64,000 bases of DNA from Geosiphon pyriformis. Taxonomy: Eukaryota; Glomeromycota; Glomeromycetes; Archaeosporales; Geosiphonaceae. Position 1 is the stretch's first letter. Each line of letters starts with the position of its first letter. The position numbers and the translations under genes are program-made. This document shows, one piece after another, positions 47,740-60,393 of this stretch. A model generated the notes under the pieces. That model was not told the origin of the DNA. It worked only from the letters and a program-made list of their open reading frames with translations, and searched no databases. Location of the stretch: contig JAAOMT010000134.1 in assembly GCA_016748015.1 (NCBI GenBank), forward strand, positions 1,180,451-1,244,450. Direction: 5' to 3'.

Positions 47740-50700
47740 TTGCTATGTGCAATGTTTGTGACATCAATGTGCTGGCTAAGCAGAAAAATGTTGTATGTTG
47801 ACATATGGACTCTAGTAATATAATTTCAATAATTACAGAAACAAAATTAAGGTTTAGTATTAGGCCCTAGTTTATAAACAAGTTTGATGATGTACAGGTG
47901 TTTACATCTGGTTTGAATAAAAGTTTTTTTGGTGCTAAAGTGGTAATTATCATGGACAATTCTTTGGCTTAACATATTTCCAAGATTAAGGAGATGTCTA
48001 ATCATGTTATTTTAGTTCAGCTTCTTTTTAAAAACAAGCTTTTAGTCACAATTTTAGGCTTGTATGTTGGTGCCTCTACTGAGACTAGGTTTGGTTAAGC
48101 AGTTGAGATTAATTTCTTTATTGCAAGGGCAGTTAATGCCAGTACTTTTGTAATCTTGAGTGAGAATTTTAATAAGAATGGTTCTAAAAAAAGTGCAAGC
48201 TTTCAATTTTGTTTGGATTTGGGTTTAGTTAATTTACTTAGAGGTTATTATTTGGTTAAGGCCTTTATGTGAAGCAATTTGAAGGGAGTTGAGAAGGTTA
48301 TTAATTACATTTTTGTTAGTGAGTATTTATTATTAGCAATTATTAGTTATAAAGTTGTTTCTGCTTCTGATTTCTTTAATACTAATCACAAGACTGTTAT
48401 GGTGTCAATTGGTTTAAATGGTTTTTTGGATTTTTGTTTGATTGGTTTGTGCAAACAAACTAATCAAAATTATTGGAAGTTTAAAATTGCTGATGCAGAT
48501 GCCTTCAAATAGGCTTGTTTTAAAGAGTGTGTTTCTGTTAAGTTTTTTTTTGTAGTTGGAAAGTTCTCATTTATAAGTGCTGATAGGAATCTCAACACTA
48601 TGTAAAATTTGCTGGAGAAGATGATGATTATTTTGGCTAATGATGTTTTTTTTAAACATTGATTTCATAATATTAAATGTTTTTCAACAGACAATTTTTT
48701 AAGTTTTTTAAGCTGGAACTATTGGTTGTCAAGGTGGTTAAGTTTTTTTAATCTGGTAATTTTTCTAGGATTGATTCACTTCTTGGTGCTTGGTTAATTG
48801 CTAATAAAGTTAAAACTTTTAAGATTTAGGACATATTAAATAATAACACCAACAGTATGAATGTTTTTAGTTGCTTGTCTAGAATTAGGAAAAGTTACCA
48901 TTGTTTCAAAATACATGAATCTAGAACTGTTAAGTTTGCTGCTATTAGATTTGTCATTGATAAGAGAATAGAAAATTTTTGCTTAGACAAAGACTATATA
49001 ATCAAAAATATATTGAATAAGCCATTTTGTAAAGTGGTTTTCGACTATTTGATAGTTAATGACAAACTGGTTTTGGATCTTGATAATGTTAAATCTAAGG
49101 TTAATACTATAATAGAAGGGTGAACCAGAAAGTATTTAGTTTCTGGATCTTTGTTTGATTGTTAAGCCCACCAGTATGTCTTTTTATAGTATGTAAATAA
49201 CAATGTTTTTTTTGATATTATAGATATTATCAGTTTTGATGAGTTAGTTCAGGTTGTTAGACACTTACCAAATGGGAAAGCTGCTGGTCTCAATGGTATT
49301 TCTAATGAATTGTGGAAACATTATGGTGACAATGTTTTCAAAGTTTTTTTGGATTTTTTGAATTTGTGTCTAAAATTAAATGCTGTTCCAATTTTGTGAA
49401 AGAGAGTATAAGTTTTAATGATATTCAAATCTTATGAATGGGATAGTATTTTAATAAATACTTATTCTATTGCTCTAATTGAAACTGCTCAAAAAGTTCT
49501 TTCTAAAATTCTCTTGGATCAAATTTCTTTTGTCTGTAGTAAATTCAGTATTCTCTGTGGAAATAACTTCTCTGTTTTAAAGGGTATTTCGATGCAGTTT
49601 TCTATTTTTGCTATCAGTTTGGTGATTGAAGATGCTTTGAAAAAAGGCAGAGAAGTTTGATTGATTTTGCAGGATATATGTAAAGCATATAATTTAGTTG
49701 GTTGGCATTATTTAAAAGCTAATTTGTGACATATCAAAATATGTGAGAGGTTTATTGAGTTTTTTGGTGGAATTCATGAGAATAGGTTTAACAGAGTCAT
49801 GACTGATTTTGGCTTTTTGGATGGATATTGGGTGTTTAATGGTCTTGATCAAAGTAAGATGTTCTCTTTCCTTCTTTGACAAATCTTTTATGACCACCTT
49901 TTGTGTGAAATCAAAAGACAGAAGAATGTATGTGATTACTGAATTGATACCAAGTTTGTGGCCAAGATGAAGAGGATTGATAATATGGGTGAGATGACTT
50001 TTTTTTTACAGCTGGAGCTTTTGTAAACAATACTATTTGGGTTGAGAATAGCCAAGTTGCTACACAATTTATATTAAATATTGCCAGTAATTTCTTCTTG
50101 ATTAATAATATTTCAATTAATAATAACAAAATGATAGCCATTCTCATTAATAGAAGGGTTAAAAATGCTGTTCTCAGGATTAGTAAATCCCTTATTTCAA
50201 TTGTCAAGTGTGGTGTATTTTATAAATACTTGGGTATTTTCTTATCTATTAATGGTTTATCCAAGCCTAGTTTGGCTAAAGCTTAGTTTGATATCAAGTT
50301 TTTTGCCAATAAGATGTTGAGAAAGACTATTTTGGATAAGCAGTTCTTGTATTTGGTCTTAGCAATTTTGCAGCCCATTGTTGGCTACCACATTTAGTTC
50401 AGTTTTATTCTTTTTGCTGTTTGCTAACATTAAAATGTTTTGCTTAGGAAAGATTTTAAGTTAAAAGCTGGGCTACTCTGTGATTTTCCAAATGAAATGC
50501 TGTATTATTCTTTATTGTATAGTCTAAAAATGTTCAAGCAGATTCAGCTTGAGAGGAAATCAGCTTCAGTTGTTGTTTTTGTTAATGCTTCTGGGATTCT
50601 TGGTCAGTTTTTTAAGCACAAATTTTTGGATTTGCAAGTTTTGGGCTGGACTTCTCTGAATTTCTTACAATATCCAGTGTAATTGCATTGTTACAAATAA

Positions 50701-53368
50701 TTATTTAGGGTGTTAAAACAAATAATAAACTCATAACTTAGTGCTCAATAACTGTTTTAGTTGGTAATTTCTGAAGGTTTTCATGATCTGAAGGTTTTGG
50801 TTTGAGTTTTTTGTATAATAAACAGAAATTCAATAATTGTTTTCAGTAGTCTTCTGGAATTGCAATTTCATCAAATTTTTTTTTCAGCATAATGGCTGGT
50901 AATTTTTCTGGTGTTTTTATCCATAGCTTTCCAAAATTGCAATTTCATCAAATTTTTTTCTTAGCATAATGGCCAGTAATTTTTTTGGTAAGCTATTCTT
51001 AATAATAAGTGTTCTACCTTTGTTTTATGAGTCTTTTACCAATCTCTTTAACATTAATAACTCCATGTGTTAATTTTTAATTAATTAGTAAATAATAAAT
51101 AAAATAAAAAAAATAAAAAAAATAAAAAAATAAGCCAAGGCAAAAAAGAGTTAATATTTCATCAGTAGTCATGATCAAGAGCTATTGGTTTAATATAGTT
51201 ATGTATCAACAATTATTAACATGAATTGTTAATAGTAAAAAGATTAATTGCAATATGTAATAAGTATTTTATTAATATTTGATATTTTTACTTCAAGTCA
51301 TAGAATACTATCACATAAAGAGATAAATAAGGAATTGAAACTGGAAATTCTAAACTAAAAATTCTGTTCTTTCTGTTTCTAACTCTACTGTTATATATAC
51401 ATAAATTTTGTATAACAAAATTCTTTGAATTTTTCAATTCTCTAGCCAGAAATCCTGGAATTTTTGGAATCCTGTAATTTCTCAAGAGAAATTCTGGAAT
51501 TCTGCAATTCTTTATACTGGAATTCTGTAATTCTGGAATCCTGCAATTTTTTTGAGAGAAATTCTGGAATTTCATTTTTATTGTGTCTTATTCTGATTGG
51601 TTAATTTGTACTAATATATAATTTTTATATTCTATAAGTAACAGTATATTAGTTTTTTCAACAATTTTTTGGCTAAAATTGTGTGTGTTTTTTTGGACAA
51701 TGGTATTTCTATAGTAAACAATTTGTTTTGTGCTTTTTTTTATTCTGGCAAGTTTTTTATTTTAAGTGTCTTGAGATTATTATTATATTATGATCAAGTT
51801 AGTTTCTTAAAGAAATTTGGTGTGGCTTTTTGTGACAGACTTTTGGACAAACATAGTAGAGTTTTAAATTAGAAGACATTTCAATGTTGGAAAAGATTAG
51901 ACTTTAGAGGATTTGTGCTCTCTTGGTTTGTTTTGGTGTCTAAGTTTTTACACAATTCTGTGTTTATGTTAGTGTTTCCCAACAGAAATTTTGTGTTGGA
52001 TGTTAATAATGTTTTGTTATCTAGTTAGTTTTCTGATGTTAAAAATAGTCTGCTTAAGATTTGGTCAAATATTTTTACTGTGTATATGAATGGTTCCTTA
52101 AAAAAATTCAATTCTGTTAATGTAATTGAAAATGCTGCTGCATTTTTTTTTGAGATTGATTTGGACATTAAAGTTAAAGTTAATGAGTTTTTGTCTTTTA
52201 CAATAGCCAAATTACAGATTGTTGCTTTGGTTTTAGAATATGTGCCTTTTTCTTGTTTAGTGATAGTGTATTTGAACAGTCAGATTACATTAGATATATG
52301 TGTTTCAAAGTTGAAATTATCTGGTTCTAATTTTCATAATAGTTTTTGGTTGGAAAGAAGACATATTGCAAATTTGATTGTTAATAAGGACATTTTTATA
52401 GTTTAGTCAAAAATCAGAGACCACTTAGAAGTTTTGGGTAATATTTGTGCAGATGCTTTGATAGGTGTAGCTGCTCACTCATTTTTACTACTGTCAACTA
52501 ATGTGTGTAAATACTTTGTTGAGACTAATGGTTTGTCAGTTTCTGGTAATGTTTGTCATTTTGTTTAGAATATTTTTAAGTTGGTAAATTATGTGCATTG
52601 GAAAATTAGTTCTGGTTTTAGAGTTTTGGGTGGTTTTTTGGTTTATGATGTTGATTGGGTCCATACAATAGCAGTTTGGCATTCAGATTCATACATGTTA
52701 TTAGGGTTTACAAGCAGAGCTTCAGCTGGTTTGTGTACTTATTTTATGAAAACTGTTTATAAAAAGCTGTCTGTTGCTATTAGGAAGAGGTTTTACAACA
52801 AATATTATCCTGGTGTTTTATGTTTACATTGTAGAAAAGTTGAGTTTTCTGATTATATGCTTACATGTTGTAAAGAATTTGTTTCCTGTAAGGCAATTTT
52901 GTTTGAACATATTTTATTTTGAAGATCTCTAACTGGTTCTTATCTTCTTATTTCTTCTGTAATTATGGAATCTCTTTTTTTATGTTTATTTAATGTCAGC
53001 CTATATGCACTTTTTTACAAGAGCTTTGTGCTTATGGGATGATTTAAGATAGTGGTGTAGATTTTTGAAAATCATAAGGAGACTGTCTGGATCTTGGTTG
53101 ATTTTGTGTAAAGTTTGGATAACCAACACCATTCTGAGTTGTGAGAATTCAGGTCCAGATTTAGAGTAGATATGGAGAAAGATAATTTAATCAATAATTC
53201 AGGAGTGGTGTCTGTGATGTTTATTGGTTCAGTGCTAGTTCTATTGGATGATATAATTAGGTTGATTGATATTAATAATTCTTTTGGAGTTAGTTTTGGT
53301 TTCTGTACATCTTGCTTGTTTTTTTCTGGTTTTGATAATAAAACTACTATTTATATAAGGGCTTAGTA
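47740..53368 (+). pseudogene. LINE copy 3 ORF2 (split by a solo LTR)
   Basis: Endonuclease (YIFVSEYLL near 48,306), RT (NGKAAGLNGISNELWKH near 49,273; IALIETAQKVL near 49,470), RNase H and C-terminal Cys motif (LCLHCRKVEF near 52,822). Catalytic residues are lost in a characteristic way: the RT FVDD is FVNN (about 50,020-50,032), and RNase H acids read YMNGS (52,089), AKLQIVAL and VYLNSQ, where other copies have D, E and D. The frame shifts several times before 50,098; from there it is constant across the LTR to 52,900. Confidence 0.8.
50689..51643 (+). repeat. Solo LTR (family 2), copy c
   Basis: 955 bp bounded by TGTTAC...GTAACA, the least altered termini of the three. Target duplication GCAT at 50,685-50,688 and GTAT at 51,644-51,647. 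Removal of LTR plus one duplication (959 bp) restores the ORF2 frame. The GGAATTC/CTGCAATT repeats at 51,430-51,575 form about 3.5 imperfect units of 30-40 bp. Confidence 0.88.
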
Positions 53369-53499
53369 TTGCTTTGATTAGTCTAAGTAACTAGTTACAT
53401 GTAGTAAATACATGAATTGTGTCTAGTTGAGATCTATAGTTTTGATTTTGTATACTAGATAGTAATTGGACTATACTCATAAAACGTTAATAAAAAATA

Positions 53500-55264
53500 A
53501 TAATATTAATAACAAGATTAATATTAAAAAAAAACAACAGCATTATATTTTACACTAAAAGTGTTTAAATTCTTTAAAAAGCTATTAATATACAAGAAAA
53601 AACCACAAAAACAACAGCTTTGACATAAAATTTAGCTTTAGTAAACAATAATTTAAATATTTTGGACCACCAACAGAGTTGAAAGAGAATTTGGGAAAAA
53701 AAAATAATGATACCTTGTAATCTACAGCTAAATAATTCAAGTCTTAATATCTGTAACAGCAATAATATCCAGGAGTTTCTTACCAAATACAACAACTATA
53801 CAAGACACCAGTTTTTAATACAGCAATATTTAAAAATTTTAAGGAATCAAAGATGACTACAGCAAAGTGTTGACATTAGTATAATTTAGAGGAGTAAAGA
53901 ATAAAACATGTTCAGCTATCAACTTGGAAGGCCAAATAACTTATCTCAAAAGCAGTACAGTCAAAAAAAAAATTAATCAACTTAGTTTTAAAAGCATTTT
54001 TTGAGATAATAATCTCTTTTTGGTTGACAACAGAAAAAATTCTAACACTGTCTTTTTTAATTAGAACAAACCAATAAACAAGAGCAACAGCAGCAAAAAA
54101 AATGTTTTTAAAATAAACTATAGCATATTGTTATAGACCAGCAGACTTTAACTTGACTGAAATAACAATACCAAAAATGCCAAAAGCAGTTTTAATGTTA
54201 TCAAAAAAGGTATTCAAAGATATATTATGAAATATAACTGACAAAGAAAAAGAAAAAACAGAGACCATATTAGAAGACCATCCAATTTTAAAAGTGATCA
54301 AAAAAATTTCATTACTAATAGCCACTTTGGTGGCACTATTTAGACTCTTTTAAAATGCAAATTCTATACAAAATAACTTAACAGCATCTCATAAAACAAA
54401 CTTAAGTCCAATACAATCAGATAGCAACTGAAACAAAAAACTAAGCAAAATTATTTTGATCTTAAATATAGCACTAAGCATTAAAGTAGAAACTATCTAT
54501 TTAGAAAATTTTTGGCAACTATTCACATTATCATTATTAGTAATACCAAAAACTGAAGAAGAAAGAATTGATTTTATTTTCATATAATCAGCCTAATTTT
54601 TGAGATTATCTGCAATAATAGACTGTTTTGCTTTTATAACAGATAATAATCTGTTAAAGAGTACCACATTAGACAACACAACCAGTTGTTAATCTTATTT
54701 TATCTTTAGAAATGTGCTGTTACTATTGCTATTTATATCAGAAAGATGATTGGCTACTGTTCTAGAGATCTTTTCCAAGATCTTATTTGAAACCACAAAA
54801 GAGTTTAGTATTATCATAGTAGTTGTAAATATCTGCTGCTGTTTTTTGAATTTTTTGGTCTTTTCAGCTATTTGTAAAATAATAATAATAGTAATAGTAG
54901 TAAGAATAATAAAAGCAAAAAAGATTAACTTATTAACTGGTCTGTTATTAAAAATCTTTGAACTTTTAGAAATAATAGAGACAATATTAGAACTAATCTG
55001 AATGTTTTTTCAAAAAAACTTTGACAGAAGAAAAATCACCAGCCAAAAGTGAAAAAAATAAACCAGAAGTCACTAAAGACAGCTTTTTACTAATGTTTTT
55101 TAGAAGAAATATAACCAGAATATTTTGTCTAATTGCTTTAATAACAGAGAGACTCTTTTGTGTTGAAACTTTATTAGTTATTATAAGAAAAATAATGTTT
55201 GTAATTTTTTTACTCTTAGCTTTTGTTGTGGTCATAAAAAATAAGAAAGAAAAAGTTTTTTGAG
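53500..55264 (-). mobile_element. LINE ORF1 (second type), minus strand, 3'-truncated
   Basis: Starts near 55,248 (MTTTKAKSKKITN...) and can be followed to about 53,500. KLKSAGL at 54,131 and the knuckle region near 53,700 match the copy at 61,120. It abuts the tail of LINE copy 3 head to tail in opposite orientation. Many stops. Confidence 0.7.
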
Positions 55265-55599
55265 ATTTGTTTCCTACAAATAAACAATAGAGAAGACCAA
55301 CCAAAAAAAAAAGTAAACCAGTTATAAAAAACTAAAATTAATAAGTTAAAACAACAGGTTAATAAAATGACCAAACTGCTGAATGCAGTGGCTGCCAAAC
55401 TTAGAGTAATAATAGAAAAAAAAAATAGTTACTTAACAGCAAAATTACATCTTAGAAGAAAAAAGAGATGGAAAATAAAATATTAAGTTAGAATACAATA
55501 TTTAAGTCTAACTTAGCAGAGAAAAAAAAGGCATACAATCCAAAAACAAAAATCAATGAAATCAAAAAAACATTAAAATCCATTTTGGTGTTATTAAAA
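55265..55599. other. Spacer between LINE relics
   Basis: AT-rich with no clear frame; may belong to the 5' region of the next LINE. Confidence 0.35.
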
Positions 55600-58575
55600 C
55601 AAATGAAAAAACAAGATAGCTAAAACAGTTTTATTGCTGAAAAATCTAAATTTATAAAAACAAATAATGTGTAATATATCTAATTTCAATATAGAACAAA
55701 ACAACTCCAATAATAATACTTGAAAAATTGGTACTATTAATGTTAAAAGACTTAATAATCCTGGTAAAATTGAAGAAATGCTATAGTGAAGTATAAAAAA
55801 ACAATTTAATTTTGTAATTATTATAAAAACTAAACTGACTTTACTCAAAGAAAAAGAAGTGTTTTTTGGTTTTAATAAATATTATGCCTTTTGGAAGTCA
55901 AATGCTAAAAAACAAATAAGAACTGGAATAGATATATTAATTAAAAAATATTGAATGCATCATATAGAAACAATCAAGAATTATTATAAGAAATTATTAT
56001 ATTTAATATTGAAATTTAGAAGTAAAATTAGTGTGTACATAATTAGATTATACATGTCTGTTTTTAAATTAACCATTGAGAAAGTGGTAACAAAAAAATC
56101 AGAAAACTTTTAGTAGACATTGTGTAAAACAAAAAAATAATTATAGTAACAAATGATTTGAATAAAGATCTGGTATCCAAATCACTTAAAAAAACATTTG
56201 CTATAAACAAGATCAAAGTTTGTTCCATTACAACAATATTGCAACAAATAAATTTAGTGAATACACATAGAGTATATGTAACAAACAATCCAGAAAAAAC
56301 ATGGGCATCAAATAGAATACAAAAAAGATTAAACTATGTGTTTACTGATGCTATTACAGTCTCATTGGTTACAAACATTGGGATAATTGATGTCAATAAA
56401 TCATTTAGCATTGATCACAAAACAGTAATAACAATTATTCAATCTAACAGAATTTTGGTAGACACTAAAAAATTTAGATCTGAAAAAAAAAAGATAGTAC
56501 AATTATAATTAATGTTAAAAAAGCATCTGAAGTACAATAAAAGATTTATACAAAAAAAACTAATCAATTAACAGATAAAGCACAAAGAAATCAGTAAATA
56601 ACAGCAATGATAATCTAAACTAGATGTGACTTATAATCAAAGAAACTGTGTTGCAAGCTGCTAATTGTCTATTAAAAAGGAAAATAAGAGCTTAATTTGC
56701 ATACACAAAAAAAAATGCATAAATTACAAACTTGTTAAGATTATAGTTAATATAATCAAACAAATAAGAGTAAACAATGCAGATATACATGATAACAAAT
56801 TATACAGCTCTTAACTAAATAGAAATAAGTAAAATCTAAGACAATAAAAGCATATTTGATAATTTTTCCAAAAAATAAGCTTATTACAGAATTACTTAAC
56901 ATTAAAAAAGAATACAAATTAACACTATATACTAGGATTAGACTACAATAGCAAAAACAAATAGTGAACAATATCATCAAAAAACAACAAAACTTTAAAT
57001 TAAACAAAAAAACTATGATTAAGAGCATTCTGAACAAAAAAAAACAAAAAATAGTACTGGTTTATATTATTAAAGAAGACAAATTTTATGATAATTCTAA
57101 TAAAATCAAAAAGCTAGTAAACAAAAAAACCCAAGATTGAACAAGAATGAAAATCCTTAAACTTGAATTATAGAAAAATTGGAAACACAGATTTAAGCCA
57201 ATTGAAAACATTTTAGATTATGCCTTTAATAGTATAATGGCCAAAATAACAAATAAAAAATTTGAATACATATTGGGTTATACACTCTATAACAAAACTT
57301 CTGGTTTATCAAACATTTAAGCTGAACTCTGAAGAAAGGCTGGACCTAATACCAAATCTAAACTGAAAACATTGCTTAATGTTTATATAGAAACAGCAAA
57401 CATGTTTAAAAAGTAGAGAATAGCACAAATCATATTGATTCCAAAACCAAAAGAATAGGGTAACAATATTGATATTACTAGACTGATCACACTCATAGAA
57501 AATACTAGAAAAATCTTAACAAAAATTTCAACTGCAAGAATTTCAACTGTAAGAATATCAAAAGCATATAAGCTCCACAATATTCTAAAAGGTTATAACA
57601 TCTTAATTTTAAAGAATATCTCTACAACAGTGCCAATTTATGTGATTAATGCTATAGTTGAGCATACAAGAGAATTTGGTAATAAGACTTGGTTTATATT
57701 TTAGGACATAAAAAAGACATACAACTCAGTAAAATAAAAATCCATAAAAGCTGTATTAAAAAAAATTAAGATGAACAATAAGTTTACTGAGCTATTTGGC
57801 TTGATACACAACAATAAAAGCAATAAAATCATAACTAAATTTGAATTAAGTAATAAATATCAAGTACAAAATAGACTAGACCAGAGGAAAACAAGTTCAT
57901 TTATTATGTAAAGAATTTTTTATAACTTTTATTTTATAAAATAAAACAAGCCAATTATAGTCAAGAGTACAAAACAAACACATAATTACTGTTAGTATTA
58001 GTAAATCATCTTACCTTTGTGAATAATACAGTTTAAATAGCCAATTCAAAACAGAAAATACAGAATATATTGGACACAGCTAGCTTTTTTTTTAGAATAG
58101 TGGATATTAAAATCAACATGAATAAGACTAAAACAATGGTGATCAAACTTTTTAAAAAAAAATCAATATTAGCTGAGCCACTAAAATTTGGGCCAAATAA
58201 ATAAATCTTGAAATTGCTAGACTCTATTATATGTATCCAATATTTGAAAATATAGATTAGAGCAGATGAAAAAAATAAAACTGTGTTAAAAATAATAAGG
58301 TCTGATATTAATGCAGTATATATAGTTATTAGTAAGAAATACATTACTAAAAAACAGACAATTTATATTTTTAATAGTGCATTTATTCCAACAATAGAAT
58401 TTAGATCTCAATTGACTCACATTCCAACTAGTTGGGCTAGAAAATGGACTTCAAAGATCTTAGTTACTGTAAAAAAAAAGACAAAACTTTCAGTTAATTT
58501 CCCAGCCAGTATTATATATCACTCATTTTTGTACAACTTGTTCAAAATTAATGCTATACAAGCAAAAAGCAAGAT
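55600..58575 (+). mobile_element. LINE of a second ORF2 family (endonuclease and RT), decayed
   Basis: Plus-strand frames show an endonuclease (INVKGLNNP-like start near 55,735; VIITKTKLTL near 55,820; RLNYVFTDAI near 56,329; SIDHKTVI near 56,410). The RT follows: ILIPKPKE near 57,439, RLITLIENTRKILTKI near 57,481, LILKNISTTVPIYVI near 57,606, and a catalytic FVNN at about 58,016-58,027. Sequence differs clearly from the family at 14,095 and no RNase H is seen. Cut at the 3' side by an LTR fragment at 58,581. Dense stops and frameshifts. Confidence 0.7.
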
Positions 58576-58580
58576 CATAG

Positions 58581-58680
58581 TATTATGGTTAAAACTCATA
58601 GTTTTTATTAGTTATCACATGTATTAGTTACTGATGTTATATAATTAGCTACTCTATTTTTAAATAGTGATTATTAATTA
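58581..58680 (+). repeat. Family-1 LTR fragment (first 100 bp)
   Basis: TATTATGGTTAAAACTCATA and the next 80 bp align with the start of the LTR at 32,611, ending just before the 12-bp repeat region. The remainder of the LTR is missing. Confidence 0.75.
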
Positions 58681-58699
58681 GCATATACTTTATGTGTTA

Positions 58700-58840
58700 A
58701 TTTCTAAAAAAACTCTTTCTTTCTTAATTTTTATGATCATGACAAGAGCTAAGAGTAAAAAAGTTGCAAATATTACTTTTCTTATAGTAACTAATAAAGT
58801 TTTAACATCAAAAAGTTTCTTTGTTTTTTTTTTTTGTTAA
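58700..58840 (+). pseudogene. 5' fragment of the second-type LINE ORF1
   Basis: AAACTCTTTCTTTCTTAATT, then ATG near 58,739 and ARAKSKKVANIT-like coding match the beginning of the copy at 61,092. Broken after about 140 bp in a T-rich run. Confidence 0.7.
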
Positions 58841-58849
58841 CATATAGCC

Positions 58850-59124
58850 ATGCTGGTTATTTATTAGTTATATTCACAAAATTGTGGCATTTTTATAAAG
58901 CCAGCTCATCCAATAATACAAAAATCACAAGATGTAGCTAACCACAAGTGAAAACTCCTAACTATACATTAGTACTATTTTTGCTACTTAATATATTAAA
59001 TAAATCTAATTCATATATTTTATTCATAATGCTAACAAGCTTATAATTGTTTTTAATAAAACTACTTATTTACTTAGCAGTCTGATCAAGATCAGATTTA
59101 ATACTAGAGAGCTAATCTTCTTAT
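58850..59124 (-). pseudogene. Unidentified coding relic
   Basis: A minus-strand frame with few stops (KSDLDQTAK, IKNNYKLVSIMNKIYELDLF) looks like the helical part of a retroelement ORF1 or gag, but matches none of the other copies I compared. Interrupted by the LTR at 59,125. Confidence 0.35.
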
Positions 59125-59767
59125 TGTTATAATTTGGAGTAACAAGCTAATGAATAGCAAGGGAAAACAAGATTATAAGGTAATAAAAAAAATTAAAGGA
59201 ATTTTAACTTCAAAAAGTGAATTGAATAAATATAGATTTAATGTGCAAGATTAGTTTCATAAAATATCTCAGTCACTATACTTTTTAAGAATAACCAGAA
59301 AATCTGAAAGTAGAGGGATAGTCTGTACTGTCAACAAATGATCACACTTTGATATAATTCTATGTCTCATGTTAGCACTTTTAGAATTCAATATCAGATA
59401 TCAAATGTACTCTTTAGTCACATTTTATTTAATAATCTTCAAATACTACAATTACATGTTTCAAGAAAAAGATAGAAAATAACCAACAAGTAATCTTTTA
59501 ATCCAAGATGTTCAAATACTTGAAAGTAGGGAAAAAAAAATTAGTGATAAGAAAAAAATTAAGATAAAAGTTGTTATTTTTTTAATTTGATTTCCTTAAT
59601 TTCTACATGTTTTTCTACAGCTAAGAGATTTATCACTTATATAGCTATCAAAAGTGGTCAATAATTAGGTTAATAATCACTTTTTAAAAATAGAGTGGTT
59701 AATTTATATGACATCAGTGACTAATACATGTGATAATTAATAAGAAGTATAAGTTTCAACCATAACA
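59125..59767 (-). repeat. Family-1 LTR, copy at 59 kb
   Basis: Bounded TGTTAT...CATAACA and aligned over its length with 63,209-63,875. Only two 12-bp units remain. The flank on the left is TTAT. Confidence 0.85.
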
Positions 59768-60393
59768 TCATCCTTTCTAAAGAGATTAAGCTCCAGTAAA
59801 ATCAAGCTATTTATGGTGTAATCTATTTGAAAGGTTTTATCTAACTCAAAGCTAACTAGTTTGTTGAAGTCTTTTGTGGATAAAATATATAACACTTAAA
59901 GCAAAATGAGTTTTGTATCCAAGAGACTAAATTTTTGTATTAAAGTTTTGGCTCTTTTAGCAATAGTTAAAACTTTTGGGACATTTAATCATATAATGCC
60001 CAAAATTTCTGCCTGTATCTCTGAAGTTGTTTTTTTCATGAGTTTTATATTCTCTATGATTTCACTAAGGTGACCATAGAGTTCTAATTGCCTTCCATAT
60101 AACAAGTTTTTGTCTATAAATAAGATTTCTTGGAGTGTTTTTCCAATTGTGCTGAAAGGTGAAAGTATAGCTGCTGTTATACTTTTCAACAGATATTTAT
60201 CTATTTTGCTACCAATTTTTTCTCTTTTGGTAGTAGTTTTCTTTGGTTTAATAACAGTATGTGTTCCATTGTTATCAGTTATGGTGGTTTGTTTTCCAAT
60301 AGTCAAAGTAGCATTTGGATAGTTTTTGATCCAATACTCATGGAGAGTATAGAAGACATTTTGAATGTTTTGATCCAGAAAATAATTGTTCAT
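59760..60393 (-). pseudogene. Third ORF of the Ty3 element, copy 2 (nearly intact, unknown product)
   Basis: Starts MNNYFLDQNIQN at 60,393. It is open for 134 codons to TGA at 59,991-59,989 (Trp in copy 1), and the same frame continues, with one TAA near 59,900, to the LTR: about 210 codons in all. Residues are highly similar to 31,985-32,600 (for example KIGSKIDKYLLKSI, ILFIDKNLLYGRQLELYGHL, DFNKLVSFELDK). No transmembrane anchor or known motif recognised. By position an accessory gene of the retroelement. Confidence 0.7.

Larger units (their letters stand above)
44760..53490 (+). mobile_element. LINE copy 3, full length, carrying two solo LTRs
   Basis: Same family as 14,095-20,905. About 6.8 kb once the two LTRs (45,060-46,016 and 50,689-51,643) are removed. 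5' UTR shared with copy 2; ORF1 starts at 44,914; ORF2 begins near 47,740 (MCNVCDIN). The 3' UTR starts at about 53,366 (TTGATTAGTCTAAGTAAC) and ends in a (TAA)n-like tail near 53,490. Full of Trp/Gln stops and some frameshifts. Confidence 0.88.
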
